DNA from: Myxococcota bacterium | GTDB lineage: Bacteria; Myxococcota_A; UBA796; UBA9615; JAKLKC01 | Assembly: GCA_023150875.1 (NCBI GenBank) | Contig: JAKLKC010000001.1 | Coordinates: 62,001-126,000, forward strand | Direction: 5' to 3' | DNA length: 64,000 bases | In this document: positions 8,794 to 17,552 of the stretch, one piece after another | Numbering within the stretch: position 1 is the first letter of the stretch | Layout of the letters: the number at the start of each line of letters is the position of its first letter | Program-made: the position numbers and the translations under genes | Notes under the pieces: generated by a model | What the model was told of the DNA's origin: nothing | What the model saw: only the letters and a program-made list of their open reading frames with translations | Databases searched by the model: none

Positions 8794-10470
8794 TCAACCC
8801 CGGCGGTGGCGCCCCCTCCCGGACCAGAGGGAGCGCCCCACCAGCGCGGCGAGGGCGCACAGCACCAGCGAGAACGGTGGGATCCCCCAGAGGACGGGAC
8901 GTCCGTGGGGGAGGGCCAGGGCGGCGGCCACCACCAGTCCGGCGAGGGCCACCGCGGCGACGACCCGGTCCGCCCGCCTCTCCGCCGCCGCGGCGGCCTT
9001 CTCGCCGGGCAGCAGCTCCACGGGCACCTTCAGGCGCCCCTCCTGGTAGTCCGACAGGACCTGCCCCAGCGCGATGGGGAGGCGCCGCGCCGCGTACTGG
9101 AAGGAACCGAGGTAGAGCAGCGCCTCCTGCTCCAGCCGGTCCCGGGAGTAGCGCGCCCTCACCAGGCGGGTGATGAAGGGCATCATCTCCTCCACCGGGT
9201 CCACCTCGGGGACCAGCATCCGGGCGAGGCCCTCGGTGGTGATGAGGGCCTTGAACAGCATGGTGTAGCTGGTGGGCACCTGGATCCGGTGCCGCAGCGC
9301 CCCCTGCATCAGGTCCCGGAGAAAGCCGCCGATCCGGATCTCGCTCATGGACGTGCCCACGAAGTGGTGGTCCATCACCTCCAGGACGTCGGCCTCGAAG
9401 CGCGGGTAGCTCACCTGCTCGTCCTTGATCCCGATCTCCCAGAAGATCCGGGCGATGGTGCGGAAGTCCCGGCGGTGCAGGGCGAACATCAGGCCGACGA
9501 CGTGGTCCTTCATGTCGTCGGTCAGTCGCCCCACCATCCCGAAATCCAGCAGGCCCAGGCGGTCCCCCGGGAGGACCAGCACGTTCCCCGGGTGGAGGTC
9601 GCTGTGGAAGAAGCCGTGCTCGTAGAGCATCCGGGACGCGGCGTGGAGGTAGAGCTCCCCCACGCGCCGCATGTCGGAGCCGTTCTCCCGGGCGAGGCGG
9701 AGCTTCACCCCCGGCAGGTACTCCAGGGTGAGCACCCCCGCGGTGCTGCACGCCCGGTACACGGTGGGGACGACGATGTCGTCGTCGCCCTCGAAGTTCG
9801 ACCGGCACCTCTCGGTGTTGCGAGCCTCCACCCGCAGGTCGGTCTCCGACTCCATGGACTTGTCGAACTCCCGGACGATCCCCGAGAGGTCCAGGAGCTT
9901 CGCCTCGGGGAACTGCGCCTCGGTCTGCCGCGCGAGGAAGTAGAGGATGTTGATGTCGGTGGCCACCCTCTCCCTCACGCCGGGCCGTCGGACCTTCACC
10001 ACCACGTCCTCGCCTCCCCTGAGGCGGGCGCGGTGGACCTGGGCGATGGAGGCGGTGGCGATGGGCTCCGGGTCGATGGACTCGAAGCTGGCGTCCAGGG
10101 CCGGTCCCAGCTCCCGCTCCATCTCCGCGCGGATCTCCTCCCAGGGCACCTGGGGGACGCTGTCCTGGAGGGACTGGAGCTCGGCGACGAACGCCTCGGG
10201 GATCAGGTCGGGGCGGGTGGAGAGCACCTGGCCCAGCTTGATGAAGGTCGGCCCCAGGTCCTCCATCGCCAGGCGGGCCCGCACCGGCATGGGCCGGTCC
10301 TGCCCGTCCCCGGAGCGGAGTCGGGCGATCCCGGGGACCTCGACGTTCGCCACCAGGAACCCGAACCCGTGGCGGACCAGCACCTGGGCGATCTCCCGCA
10401 GGCGCCGGATGTCGCGCACCGCCTGGACGGCGCCGCGGGTGGTGTTGACGACGTCTCTGACGATGGGCAC
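8794..10470 (-). CDS. UbiB/AarF/ABC1-family protein kinase-like protein
   Basis: 558 residues with the full ABC1-family signature: the KxGQ motif at Lys78-Gln81 (FIKLGQVLSTRPDLIP), an AQVHRA block at the Ala-rich loop, a catalytic loop HSDLHPGN and a metal-binding LDFGMVG. Two hydrophobic segments near the C-terminus should anchor it in the inner membrane. Family members act as ATPases supporting ubiquinone or other isoprenoid-lipid biosynthesis, but no quinone genes are nearby. The start is GTG at 10470 with a GGAG ribosome-binding site about ten bases upstream. It lies 42 bases beyond the truncated gene copy at 10513-11092. Confidence 0.9.
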   Translation of the reverse strand: MPIVRDVVNTTRGAVQAVRDIRRLREIAQVLVRHGFGFLVANVEVPGIARLRSGDGQDRPMPVRARLAMEDLGPTFIKLGQVLSTRPDLIPEAFVAELQSLQDSVPQVPWEEIRAEMERELGPALDASFESIDPEPIATASIAQVHRARLRGGEDVVVKVRRPGVRERVATDINILYFLARQTEAQFPEAKLLDLSGIVREFDKSMESETDLRVEARNTERCRSNFEGDDDIVVPTVYRACSTAGVLTLEYLPGVKLRLARENGSDMRRVGELYLHAASRMLYEHGFFHSDLHPGNVLVLPGDRLGLLDFGMVGRLTDDMKDHVVGLMFALHRRDFRTIARIFWEIGIKDEQVSYPRFEADVLEVMDHHFVGTSMSEIRIGGFLRDLMQGALRHRIQVPTSYTMLFKALITTEGLARMLVPEVDPVEEMMPFITRLVRARYSRDRLEQEALLYLGSFQYAARRLPIALGQVLSDYQEGRLKVPVELLPGEKAAAAAERRADRVVAAVALAGLVVAAALALPHGRPVLWGIPPFSLVLCALAALVGRSLWSGRGRHRRG

Positions 10471-10508
10471 CAGGGGACTCCAGGGCGCGCGGGGGGGGCT
10501 TCTCCGAC

Positions 10509-11092
10509 GGGTCTAGGGGGTGGCCGTGCGGGAGCGGCGCCGCCGGGACGCGGCGAGGAGGAGCAGCGCCGCCGCCGGCGCCCGGCCGGGTCCCCCCGCG
10601 GAGTCGCACCCCTGGCAACCCGATGTCGGCTCGTCCTCGCCGGACGCCGAGTCGTCGTCGTCGGCGGGGTCCGGCGCCCGGAGCTCGGCCACCAGCTCGA
10701 AGCCGCGACGCTCGGGTTCGTCCTCGGCGTCGAGGCCACTGGGACCGAGGTTGGCGACCCCTACCAGCACCCGCTCGGCCCCCTCCAGGTCGACCTCCAC
10801 CGCCACGGCCTCCCCCGAGGGGCCCCGGGCGGAAGCGAGCCGGGCCGGTCCGTCCCCCAGGAGCGCGGCGGCGACCACGCCCCACCTCGCCCCCTGATCG
10901 CCGGTGGCGGCGAGCCGAAGGGTGCCGGTGGCGCCGTTCCCGGGGGCGATCTCCCAGTAGCTCGCGCCCAGGTCGTATGGAGGTTCCGAGGGGGTCATGG
11001 GGGAGGCGACGGCCTCGTCCAGGGTGGGCTCCCCCTCCAGTAAGACCCGGGCCCGGTCCGGCCAGAGGCCGCCTTCCTCGAAGTGGGCGCCG
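10509..11092 (-). repeat. Direct repeat copy 1 (about 585 bp), matching 14525-15109
   Basis: This stretch matches 14525-15109 in the same orientation with about 23 differences by hand count, so roughly 96% identity. Similarity begins just outside the stop codon and ends abruptly at 11092, where the sequence changes from metalloprotease-like coding DNA to unrelated DNA. The two copies bracket the three-gene cassette at 11419-14218. Confidence 0.9.
10513..11092 (-). pseudogene. Truncated 3' copy of the metalloprotease-like gene at 14518-16041
   Basis: Encodes only the last 190 or so residues of the neighbouring protein, from GAHFEEGGLWPDRAR through the Cys motif and Arg-rich tail. The HExxH catalytic half is missing. 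The frame is still open, and upstream sequence reads on in frame to about 11328, but those extra residues resemble nothing in the intact gene and have no convincing ribosome-binding site. A one-base difference near the end gives an earlier stop than in the intact gene. I treat it as a remnant of duplication or cassette insertion; expression of a short secreted tail cannot be excluded. Confidence 0.8.
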
Positions 11093-11418
11093 GAGGATAG
11101 AACGGACCAGGCCGCGATGTCGAGGTGGGTGTGGGGGATGGGGCGAGGCCCCCTGGGTTCGTTCGGAGCGATCCCCTGCGGAATCCGAGCCCCGTGTGGT
11201 CCTTGTAGCGCATTGTCTGGACACCTGGAGGGGCAGGGAGGGTGCTGCGAGCGCTGGCCGGGGGGGGGCGCCGGGGTAGACCGCGCAAGTCGGGCGACGG
11301 ACGAGGTCCGGGCCTGGGTGTGCCCCACAGAGTGAAGTCCACCTGGGGTGGCCCTGGGCGCTCCGGTCCAGTTGTGCTCGTCGGAGTCGGGGCCCGCGCG
11401 GGGTCTTCACCCCATGGG
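11093..11418. other. Junction region without a recognisable gene
   Basis: Between the truncated copy and the cassette lipoprotein gene. Open frames run through it but none has a start signal or a recognisable domain. Its base composition is more even than that of the flanking genes, like the cassette. It probably holds the left breakpoint of the insertion. Confidence 0.4.
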
Positions 11419-12189
11419 TCAGTAGAGCGAGTCGGAAGCGATGGCGAGGCAGACGATGCTGTAGTCGGCGTCCACGCAGTCGGGGTCGCTCTGAGGGGTC
11501 CTGTCCTCCGCCTTGAAGAGCATGACCCGGTTCCCGCCGAGGATTGCCTCCTCGCCCTGGTAGAGGGTCGCGCTTTCCCCGTCCACGGTGAACTCGACCG
11601 GGAAGTTGACCACGGAGTCGACGCAGTGCCACTCCACCTGCCGGGGCGTACAGGTAGAGGCGAGGTTCTGATAGCTCCATCGGGAGTAGGTCTGGTGAGA
11701 CCAGCCGGTACTCGACAGGAAGAGCAGGAGAGGGGTCTCGTCCGGCGGCGTTCCCCGATACACGTACAGGGACTTCCCGGGCAGGAAGACCTCGACCCCG
11801 CAGGTGCCTCCCCCATCCACCATGGTGACCTCCCCCGCCCGCGAGAGGTCCGGCAGGAGGGCCCAGATGTCGGGGTCGAAGTCCGCGTACTCGTAGTCAA
11901 CGACGGTGCCCTCCAGGGCGGTGAAGGTGACGTGGGTCCGCTCCCACCGCGTGAACTGACCCGTGTAGGGGATCCCGGACGGAAGATCGTAATGGCAGAG
12001 GGCGGAGGACCCCGTCGCCTCGTTCGCGCACACGCCCGTCGGCACGGGCTCCGGATCGTCCGTCACCGGCCTGTCGGGCACGCAGCCCGCAACCAGCGAC
12101 CACAGGCTCCACGCGAACAACCCCGGGGAGGGGCGATGGGGGGACGGCGGGACGCCTGTTCCCGATCGAGCTGGACTCCGGTGAACCAT
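11419..12189 (-). CDS. Cassette lipoprotein, unknown function
   Basis: 256 residues with a long basic leader, then a hydrophobic run ending in a LVAGC lipobox, so probably a lipoprotein. The mature part is acidic, contains several Cys and is rich in aromatic residues. I recognise no domain. The ATG at 12189 overlaps the upstream stop as TGATG, so translation is coupled to the HEMGH protein. It is the last gene of the three-gene cassette and shares its lower-GC codon use. A role as membrane-tethered partner or inhibitor of the protease-like protein is speculation. Confidence 0.65.
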   Translation of the reverse strand: MVHRSPARSGTGVPPSPHRPSPGLFAWSLWSLVAGCVPDRPVTDDPEPVPTGVCANEATGSSALCHYDLPSGIPYTGQFTRWERTHVTFTALEGTVVDYEYADFDPDIWALLPDLSRAGEVTMVDGGGTCGVEVFLPGKSLYVYRGTPPDETPLLLFLSSTGWSHQTYSRWSYQNLASTCTPRQVEWHCVDSVVNFPVEFTVDGESATLYQGEEAILGGNRVMLFKAEDRTPQSDPDCVDADYSIVCLAIASDSLY

Positions 12190-13526
12190 CAGTCGGCGAC
12201 TCCGTTGTAGGAAGACCAGACAGCCCACGGAATGGGAAAGCCGAGGGTGGTCGCCGCCGAAGCGAACCGCGACGCGGGATCGTTGACCGCATTGCAGGGA
12301 GCGATCACGCAGTCGACGTCGTTGGCGTTCCAGTCATGGGGATCCGCCTCGTCCCACATGTCGAAGACGTCCCCGACCGAGAGCCCGCCAAACGAGACCA
12401 TGTCCCACCAGAAGCGGAGCCAATCGTACGGCGTGGCGCGATTGCCGACGGCGTTCCCCACGGAATAGTACCCGGAAAAGCACCGGGCATGGAAGTAGTC
12501 CGCGGCTTCGACCGCGGGGCTGACATGGGCACCGTCGGCGCAGTCGACCAGGCCCGTCTGCTCGTCCGCCTGGCGGACCCGGTCCAGGTTCCAGTCGATC
12601 CAGCTCTGCCAGTATCCGAACCAGCAGTCCTGACCCGGCGCGTTCCACGCGGCGGCGGCGAAGAAGTGGGCCAGTCCCTCCACGGCGGCGGCGCTCTGGT
12701 ACTCCCGGGAGTTCATCTCGTGGGAACCCTGGTCGCTCTCGCCGAACCAGGAGTCATGGTCGATGACCGAATCGCCATCCACCTCGTCCACGCGGTCGTT
12801 GAAGCAGTTGATGGGCCGGGAATCGTAGTCCTTGACGTTGCCCCCCTCCGGATTCGCGTAGCGCTGCACCGCGTGACCCATCTCGTGGGTGATGAGGTAC
12901 TTCCTTCCGGTGCTGAACTCCGTCAGGTACACCGCCCCTTCGCAGAAGCAGGTGCCACCGTCCTGGTACGCTTCGTCGAAGAACTTGTATGTCTCCCCCG
13001 CCAACCCCGCATTGCTCCGATACAGCGCCCAGATGGCCGCGCCGAGGATGTTCCAGTGCCTGCGCACGGGCGTCGTCGCGTAGACCGTCGATCCCGCGGC
13101 GTAGTCGTCGGGGTCGAAGTATTGCCACAGGTTCGTGTAGAAGACCTGGTTGTGGTTCGGGTTGTTGTAGACATAGACGTTGTTCAGGTTCACCCATGCG
13201 TAGCTCCAGAAGCTGATCAGGTAGGTCTGGTCGTCGTCGAGGGTGAGTACGGGGGTGCATCCGTGGTAGGGTGGGGTCACGCTGTTCAGCTTGTCGTCGA
13301 ACGGAACGTCTGGCGTCTGGTTCGACTCGACCTTCACATGGACGCCGATGGCCGGATACGTTCCCGGGGCGTTCAAGTAGTCGTCCCCCACCCAGGCATC
13401 GCCATCCTCGAAGTCGAGGTTGAGCTCAAAGCAGAGACGGAGGTCCCGGGTCGCGGCGTGGGACACTCCCGCCGGGAGGCACACGACGGACGTGAGGAAG
13501 AGCAACAGGATCTCGAACCTTCGCAT
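12189..13526 (-). CDS. Secreted gluzincin-like putative metallopeptidase
   Basis: 445 residues with a clear Sec signal peptide (cleavage after VSHA). The zinc motif is His214-Glu215-Met-Gly-His218 in ITHEMGHAVQRY. A later VEGLAHFF block resembles the EGxA motif that supplies the third ligand in gluzincins. The chain is rich in Asn, Trp, Tyr and Asp and has several Cys pairs, fitting a folded extracellular protein. The ATG at 13526 follows a strong GGAGGG site. The gene sits between a secreted hypothetical and a lipoprotein. No family name can be given, and activity is inferred only from the motif. Confidence 0.72.
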   Translation of the reverse strand: MRRFEILLLFLTSVVCLPAGVSHAATRDLRLCFELNLDFEDGDAWVGDDYLNAPGTYPAIGVHVKVESNQTPDVPFDDKLNSVTPPYHGCTPVLTLDDDQTYLISFWSYAWVNLNNVYVYNNPNHNQVFYTNLWQYFDPDDYAAGSTVYATTPVRRHWNILGAAIWALYRSNAGLAGETYKFFDEAYQDGGTCFCEGAVYLTEFSTGRKYLITHEMGHAVQRYANPEGGNVKDYDSRPINCFNDRVDEVDGDSVIDHDSWFGESDQGSHEMNSREYQSAAAVEGLAHFFAAAAWNAPGQDCWFGYWQSWIDWNLDRVRQADEQTGLVDCADGAHVSPAVEAADYFHARCFSGYYSVGNAVGNRATPYDWLRFWWDMVSFGGLSVGDVFDMWDEADPHDWNANDVDCVIAPCNAVNDPASRFASAATTLGFPIPWAVWSSYNGVAD

Positions 13527-13576
13527 CCGACCCTCCACACCAGGCCGCCGGAACACCGGCGCCGGACCGAGCCCGT

Positions 13577-14218
13577 TCAGTATCCGGCCACCCCATCCAG
13601 GGAGGGACCGCCGTCGAAAACGGCACCGACGACGTTGGGATCTCCCTCCGGGGGCGCCGCCTCGACGAGTTCCGGCGGGAGGGACGGGTCCTCTCGCCAC
13701 GCCGAAGCCAATTCGTCTCCCTGGATCGCGGTCAGGCTGCCATCCGCGTCGAAGGAGGCATGCACGACGGGAAGGCGGTGGCGCAGGGCGATCACGTCGG
13801 CCTCCACGTCCACCCCGAGCACGGTCGCGATCACGTCGCTCGGGCGGGTGGTCTGGGCGTCGTGGATCAGCGCGTCCCACGGCGGGGTGACGTCCACCCA
13901 CGCCGTCTCCGCAGGGGACAGCGTGAAGGGGCCCTCGGACCAGCTATACTCCAGGTCGAAGAAGACGAGCCTGCACTGGACCCAGTACTCGTACGTCCTG
14001 GTGTCCGCCGCCCGGATCTCGACGAGGGGCAGCAGCCTGGAGTCCTCGTCCGCGACGAAGGCGGCCGTCAGCCCGCCGAGGTCGGCTCCCTGGGGATCGA
14101 GGTCACCTTCGACGACCTCGGCCCGCGCGGCGGGCAGGATCGTGATGAGGAACACGGGGATGGCGATCCGAATGATCGGTCGCCCGGTACGGGCGGGACG
14201 AGCGGCGGGGGGGGGCAT
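13577..14218 (-). CDS. Secreted hypothetical protein, first gene of the cassette
   Basis: 213 residues, with a basic then hydrophobic N-terminus ending in ARA, consistent with a Sec signal peptide. The mature protein is acidic with mixed beta-strand-like patterning. I recognise no domain. The ATG at 14218 has an AGGAGG ribosome-binding site ten bases upstream and a good promoter at 14266-14295. It is 50 bases ahead of the HEMGH gene, so the three cassette genes probably form one transcript. Confidence 0.65.
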   Translation of the reverse strand: MPPPAARPARTGRPIIRIAIPVFLITILPAARAEVVEGDLDPQGADLGGLTAAFVADEDSRLLPLVEIRAADTRTYEYWVQCRLVFFDLEYSWSEGPFTLSPAETAWVDVTPPWDALIHDAQTTRPSDVIATVLGVDVEADVIALRHRLPVVHASFDADGSLTAIQGDELASAWREDPSLPPELVEAAPPEGDPNVVGAVFDGGPSLDGVAGY

Positions 14219-14265
14219 TAGATTGGCGCCTCCTGTGCTCTCCGGCTGGGGACCCAGCGGACGCT

Positions 14266-14295
14266 ACTGTAGGAGGGTCGGAGGGTTCGCGTCAA
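14266..14295 (-). promoter_or_regulatory. Sigma70-like promoter for the three-gene cassette
   Basis: Minus-strand TTGACG (14295-14290), 18-base spacer, TACAGT (14271-14266), about 48 bases ahead of the first cassette start codon. The cassette therefore carries its own promoter between its first gene and the right-hand repeat. Confidence 0.55.
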
Positions 14296-14517
14296 CGTCC
14301 ATCGGAGAAATCCATGACTTTCCAGTCCGCTCCGTGGCGCATGGGGATCTCACGTCCGACGGCGGTGGGCGGCCCCGGGCAGGCGGCGGTGGCGAAGGGG
14401 CCGGAGGAGGGGGTGTGGGCCTGGTGGGGAGCGCGGGACGTGGATCTGGAGAACGTCCCCGACGACCCCGCCAACGTCCAGGAGGACCGGGGACTCCGGG
14501 ATGCGCGGTGGGGCCCG

Positions 14518-16041
14518 CTACGGGGGGTCTAGGGGGGTGGCCGTGCGGGAGCGGCGCCGCCGGGACGCGGCGAGGAGGAGCAGCGCCGCCGCCGGGGCCC
14601 GACCGGGCCCCCCCGAGGAGTCGCACCCCTGGCAACCCGATGTCGGCTCGTCCTCGCCGGACGCCGAGTCGTCGTCGCCGGCGGGGTCCGGCGCCCGGAG
14701 CTCGGCCACCAGCTCGAAGCCGCGACGCTCGGGCTCGTCCTCGGCGTCGAGGCCACTGGGACCGAGGTTGGCGACCCCCACCAGCACCCGCTCGGCACCC
14801 TCCAGGTCGACCTCCACCGTCACGGACTCCCCGGAGAGGCCCCGGGCGGAGGCGAGCCGGGCCGGGCCGTCCCCCAGGAGCGCGGCGGCGACCACGCCCC
14901 ACCTCGCCCCCTGATCGCCGGTGGCGGCGAGCCGGAGGGTGCCGGTGGCGCCCTCGCCGGGGGCGATCTCCCAGTAGCTCGCGCCCAGGTCGTAGGGGGG
15001 TTCCGAGGGGGTCATGGGGGAGGCGACGGCCTCGTCCAAGGTGGGCTCCCCCTCCAGGAAGACCCGGGCCCGGTCCGGCCAGAGGCCGCCTTCCTCGAAG
15101 TGGGCGCCGTCGTCCCGGCTGGACACGAACATCCTCCAGGAGGCGAACTCCAGGTACACGTCCCCGAAGTCCCCCTCCGGGGCGAACAGCACCTCCGCGG
15201 CGTCGAGGAAGTCGGGGTCGTCGGTGGGGTGGGCGTCGGCCAGGGCCAGCCAGAGGTCCCGGAGGGTGGTGCCGTCCCACAGGCCGTAGCGCTGCTCCAG
15301 GAAGTGGGAGAAGATGCAGCCTCCATATTCATAGTAGGAGTAGGGCGCGTGGTCCGCGACGGCGTCCTGGTAGCTGTCGTGGAGTATCGAGGCGAAGGGG
15401 AGCGAGTTGAAGTCGGCGATGTCGTAGTAGTAGTAGTCCTTCTCGTCGACGACCACGTCCTCCATCCCCTGGGCGGTGGATTCCCACACGAACACGCGGT
15501 ACTCCCAGCCGTCGATGCCGTACTGGAGGACGTGGTTGAACTCGTGGGCGACGTACACCGGCATGTCCGACGCCGTCAGGGACTCGTCCAGCGCGACGTA
15601 GGCGGGCAGGCTGAAGAGGTCGTCGCTCGGATCGGCGTCTCCCCCGGTCCCCCAGGTGTAGGCCCCGCCGTAGGTCTGCTCGTTGGTCAGGTAGAAGTCG
15701 ATGCGGTCGTCCCCGCCCAGGGGCTCGTCCCCCGGGGGCTGGGGCCAGCCCATCTCCTCCACCTGGACCCTCCAGGCGTGCTCGGCGTCCTCGAGGATGG
15801 CGGGGCCGCGGTCCGCGTCGGAGTCCCTCCGCCAGTGCACCCGCAGCGGGTAGATCGCGGAGTCGATGGAGCCGACGCTGGTGGGGCGGAAGGCGGCTCC
15901 CCGGGGGACGCCGGAGTGGGGGATCTCGCCCCTCTCCTCCAGCAGGATCCGCGGCGTATGGCACCGGACGCCCGCCCGAGCGGAAGGGGCCGCGCCCAGG
16001 GCGACCGCGGCGGCGCAGAGGGAGAGGGAGAGACGGGTCAT
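14518..16041 (-). CDS. Secreted MXAN_6640-like putative metalloprotease with C-terminal sorting tail
   Basis: 507 residues with a Sec signal peptide (ARA cleavage). The zinc motif is His166-Glu167-Phe-Asn-His170 (VAHEFNHVLQYG), followed by WESTAQGMED, where the Glu would be the third ligand as in myxobacterial proteins annotated as the MXAN_6640 family. A beta-rich C-terminal domain follows. The tail is a MYXO-CTERM-like tripartite signal: a CQGC motif, a short Ala/Leu hydrophobic run, then an Arg cluster. The ATG at 16041 has a GAGGAG site. Its last 0.58 kb is duplicated at 10509-11092 beyond the inserted cassette. Confidence 0.83.
   Translation of the reverse strand: MTRLSLSLCAAAVALGAAPSARAGVRCHTPRILLEERGEIPHSGVPRGAAFRPTSVGSIDSAIYPLRVHWRRDSDADRGPAILEDAEHAWRVQVEEMGWPQPPGDEPLGGDDRIDFYLTNEQTYGGAYTWGTGGDADPSDDLFSLPAYVALDESLTASDMPVYVAHEFNHVLQYGIDGWEYRVFVWESTAQGMEDVVVDEKDYYYYDIADFNSLPFASILHDSYQDAVADHAPYSYYEYGGCIFSHFLEQRYGLWDGTTLRDLWLALADAHPTDDPDFLDAAEVLFAPEGDFGDVYLEFASWRMFVSSRDDGAHFEEGGLWPDRARVFLEGEPTLDEAVASPMTPSEPPYDLGASYWEIAPGEGATGTLRLAATGDQGARWGVVAAALLGDGPARLASARGLSGESVTVEVDLEGAERVLVGVANLGPSGLDAEDEPERRGFELVAELRAPDPAGDDDSASGEDEPTSGCQGCDSSGGPGRAPAAALLLLAASRRRRSRTATPLDPP
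14525..15109 (-). repeat. Direct repeat copy 2 (parent copy), matching 10509-11092
   Basis: The 3' end of the intact metalloprotease-like gene. See the partner copy at 10509-11092. The distance between repeat starts is about 4.0 kb. Confidence 0.9.
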
Positions 16042-16743
16042 GGGCTCCTCGGGCGGTGGGCGGCGGCCGGGTGCGGTCAGGGCGGGGGAGGCGGGGGACT
16101 GCGCCTTCCCGGTCCCCCAGTGGGGGGGCGCCCGCAGTGTATTTCGACTTTCGACCCGCCGCACCCCGCCTGCGCTCCGGGGCCCCTTCCCGGTCCCCCG
16201 GGGGTCGGGCACGGGCACGGGCACGGACGGGACGGGGCTGCCGGCAGTGATGGATGGCGGGACTCGGGTGTACGGGGGGGACTGGATCACGCCCGGAAAG
16301 TGGGTTAACCTTTCTTCCTCTCCCGCAGGACATCCTCCATCCTCTCCTCCCCGCGGCATCCCGCGTGACCGACGCGCGGCGGGGAACCGGAGGTCGAGCA
16401 GACCCGCCCGGCCGGGGGCCGTACGGAGCTGCCCGGCACCGGGGGCGGCCCGACCGCGGGCTGCCTGGGGCGCGAAGTCGAACCCGAGACCGGATCCTGA
16501 CGGGGGATCTTCCAGAGCAAGGCAGAGCGTGATCCGATTGAGCCCGGGTACGAGGGGGGCCGTCGCGTGGGGTGGGCCCCCAGCCACGAGGGTGCGGCCC
16601 GGGGCGGCGAATCTCACACCGAGGACGGAGGGGGCCGAACCGGCGGAGTCCGGGGCTCCCCCCGAGGGGCCGCGGCGACGATCGCCGCGGTGATGGCGCT
16701 CCGGCCCCGCAGTCGGCGCCGGCATTTCGCGCAGGAGGTCCAC
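16042..16743. other. 700-bp gap without a convincing gene
   Basis: Long frames run through this GC-rich gap, but none has a start signal or a domain. It contains a 15-bp direct repeat (CCTTCCCGGTCCCCC at 16104-16118 and 16185-16199), a short (GGGCAC)3 run at 16207-16224, a GGTTAACC palindrome at 16303-16310, and a minus-strand TACACT at 16141-16136 that could be the -10 box of the gene starting at 16041. It probably holds two divergent promoters. Confidence 0.4.
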
Positions 16744-17418
16744 ATGGAGGATCAGAACCGGGTGGGCGACGGCCGCCGGGGGGGAGGCCCGCCCCCGGGT
16801 GGGCGTAAGCGTCGGCGGAGGCGGCGCCGCGGGCGTGGCCCGGACGAGAACGGGCTGGAGCAGGGAGGTCCGCGTCCCGCCGAGAACGGCCGCGGCGGAG
16901 CCATCCGACCCTTCGACCTGTTCTGCGCGCTCCACCTCGGCATCACGCCCCACAACACGTTCCGGCCCACGAACCTGGCCCAGGTGGCGCGGCGCTTCAA
17001 CACGACCCCCGAGGCGATCCGCGCCCTGCTCACCCGGTACGCCCTCGACACGCCGGACCTCGCCCGGGCGCGGTTCGACATCGGCCTCGCCCAGCTCGAC
17101 ATGCAGGTCCTCCCCGACGGGATCGACCGCACCGAGCAGGCGAGGATGCTCTGGGAGGACCTCCTGGACGCCAGCCCGGCGACCCGGCGGGCGGTGGAGC
17201 AGTCCACGGGCGGTTACGCCGGGGCGGCGGACGAGGACGAGGAGGGGGACGACGAGGACCTGGGAGACGACGAGGACCCCGACGACGCCGACGGCGACGC
17301 CCGAGGCGGACGCGGGGAGGGAGCCCACGCCACGGCGGAGGCTCCGGCATCCCCCGCGCGGCGCGCCGGAGCGCGGCCGACCGACGCGGACGGATCCACC
17401 GACGATCCGGCTCCCTGA
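16744..17418 (+). CDS. Hypothetical protein with Arg-rich N-terminus and acidic tail
   Basis: 224 residues in three parts. First is a disordered Gly/Arg-rich segment with a run of about nine basic residues (near 21-30). Next is a helical core of about 90 residues starting RPFDLFCALHLGITP, with a helix-turn-helix-like stretch (NLAQVARRFNTTPEAIRALLTRY). Last is a strongly acidic Asp/Glu tail and an Ala/Pro end. The layout suggests a nucleic-acid-binding protein with a self-masking acidic tail, but this is inference. The ATG at 16744 follows a clear GGAGG. I do not recognise the family. Confidence 0.7.
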   Translation: MEDQNRVGDGRRGGGPPPGGRKRRRRRRRGRGPDENGLEQGGPRPAENGRGGAIRPFDLFCALHLGITPHNTFRPTNLAQVARRFNTTPEAIRALLTRYALDTPDLARARFDIGLAQLDMQVLPDGIDRTEQARMLWEDLLDASPATRRAVEQSTGGYAGAADEDEEGDDEDLGDDEDPDDADGDARGGRGEGAHATAEAPASPARRAGARPTDADGSTDDPAP

Positions 17419-17457
17419 CCGGGCTTCGGGCGACTCGAGCGGGGGCGAAGGAGCGCC

Positions 17458-17486
17458 TTGCCGGCTCCGTCCGCCCGCGGTATGTT
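17458..17486 (+). promoter_or_regulatory. Sigma70-like promoter for the ASH-repeat lipoprotein
   Basis: TTGCCG (17458-17463), 17-base spacer, TATGTT (17481-17486). It lies about 67 bases ahead of the start at 17553, leaving room for the GGTGGAG ribosome-binding site. Confidence 0.55.
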
Positions 17487-17552
17487 GTCGGCTTCCGGGG
17501 GGCACCGTTCATTCGCGGACCTGCGCCTTCCCGGGAGGTGGAGCCCGCGGAC

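Noticed and set aside
11093-11328. N-terminal extension of the truncated metalloprotease copy as a separate functional gene
   Set aside because: The frame is open but the residues match nothing in the intact protein, there is no ribosome-binding site, and it spans the duplication breakpoint.
16207-16224. (GGGCAC)3 run
   Set aside because: Three short units only; expected occasionally at this base composition, and I see no link to a feature.
16305-16520. Small minus-strand open frame in the gap before the Arg-rich protein gene
   Set aside because: Pro/Arg-rich, with no start signal and no domain; typical chance frame in GC-rich DNA.
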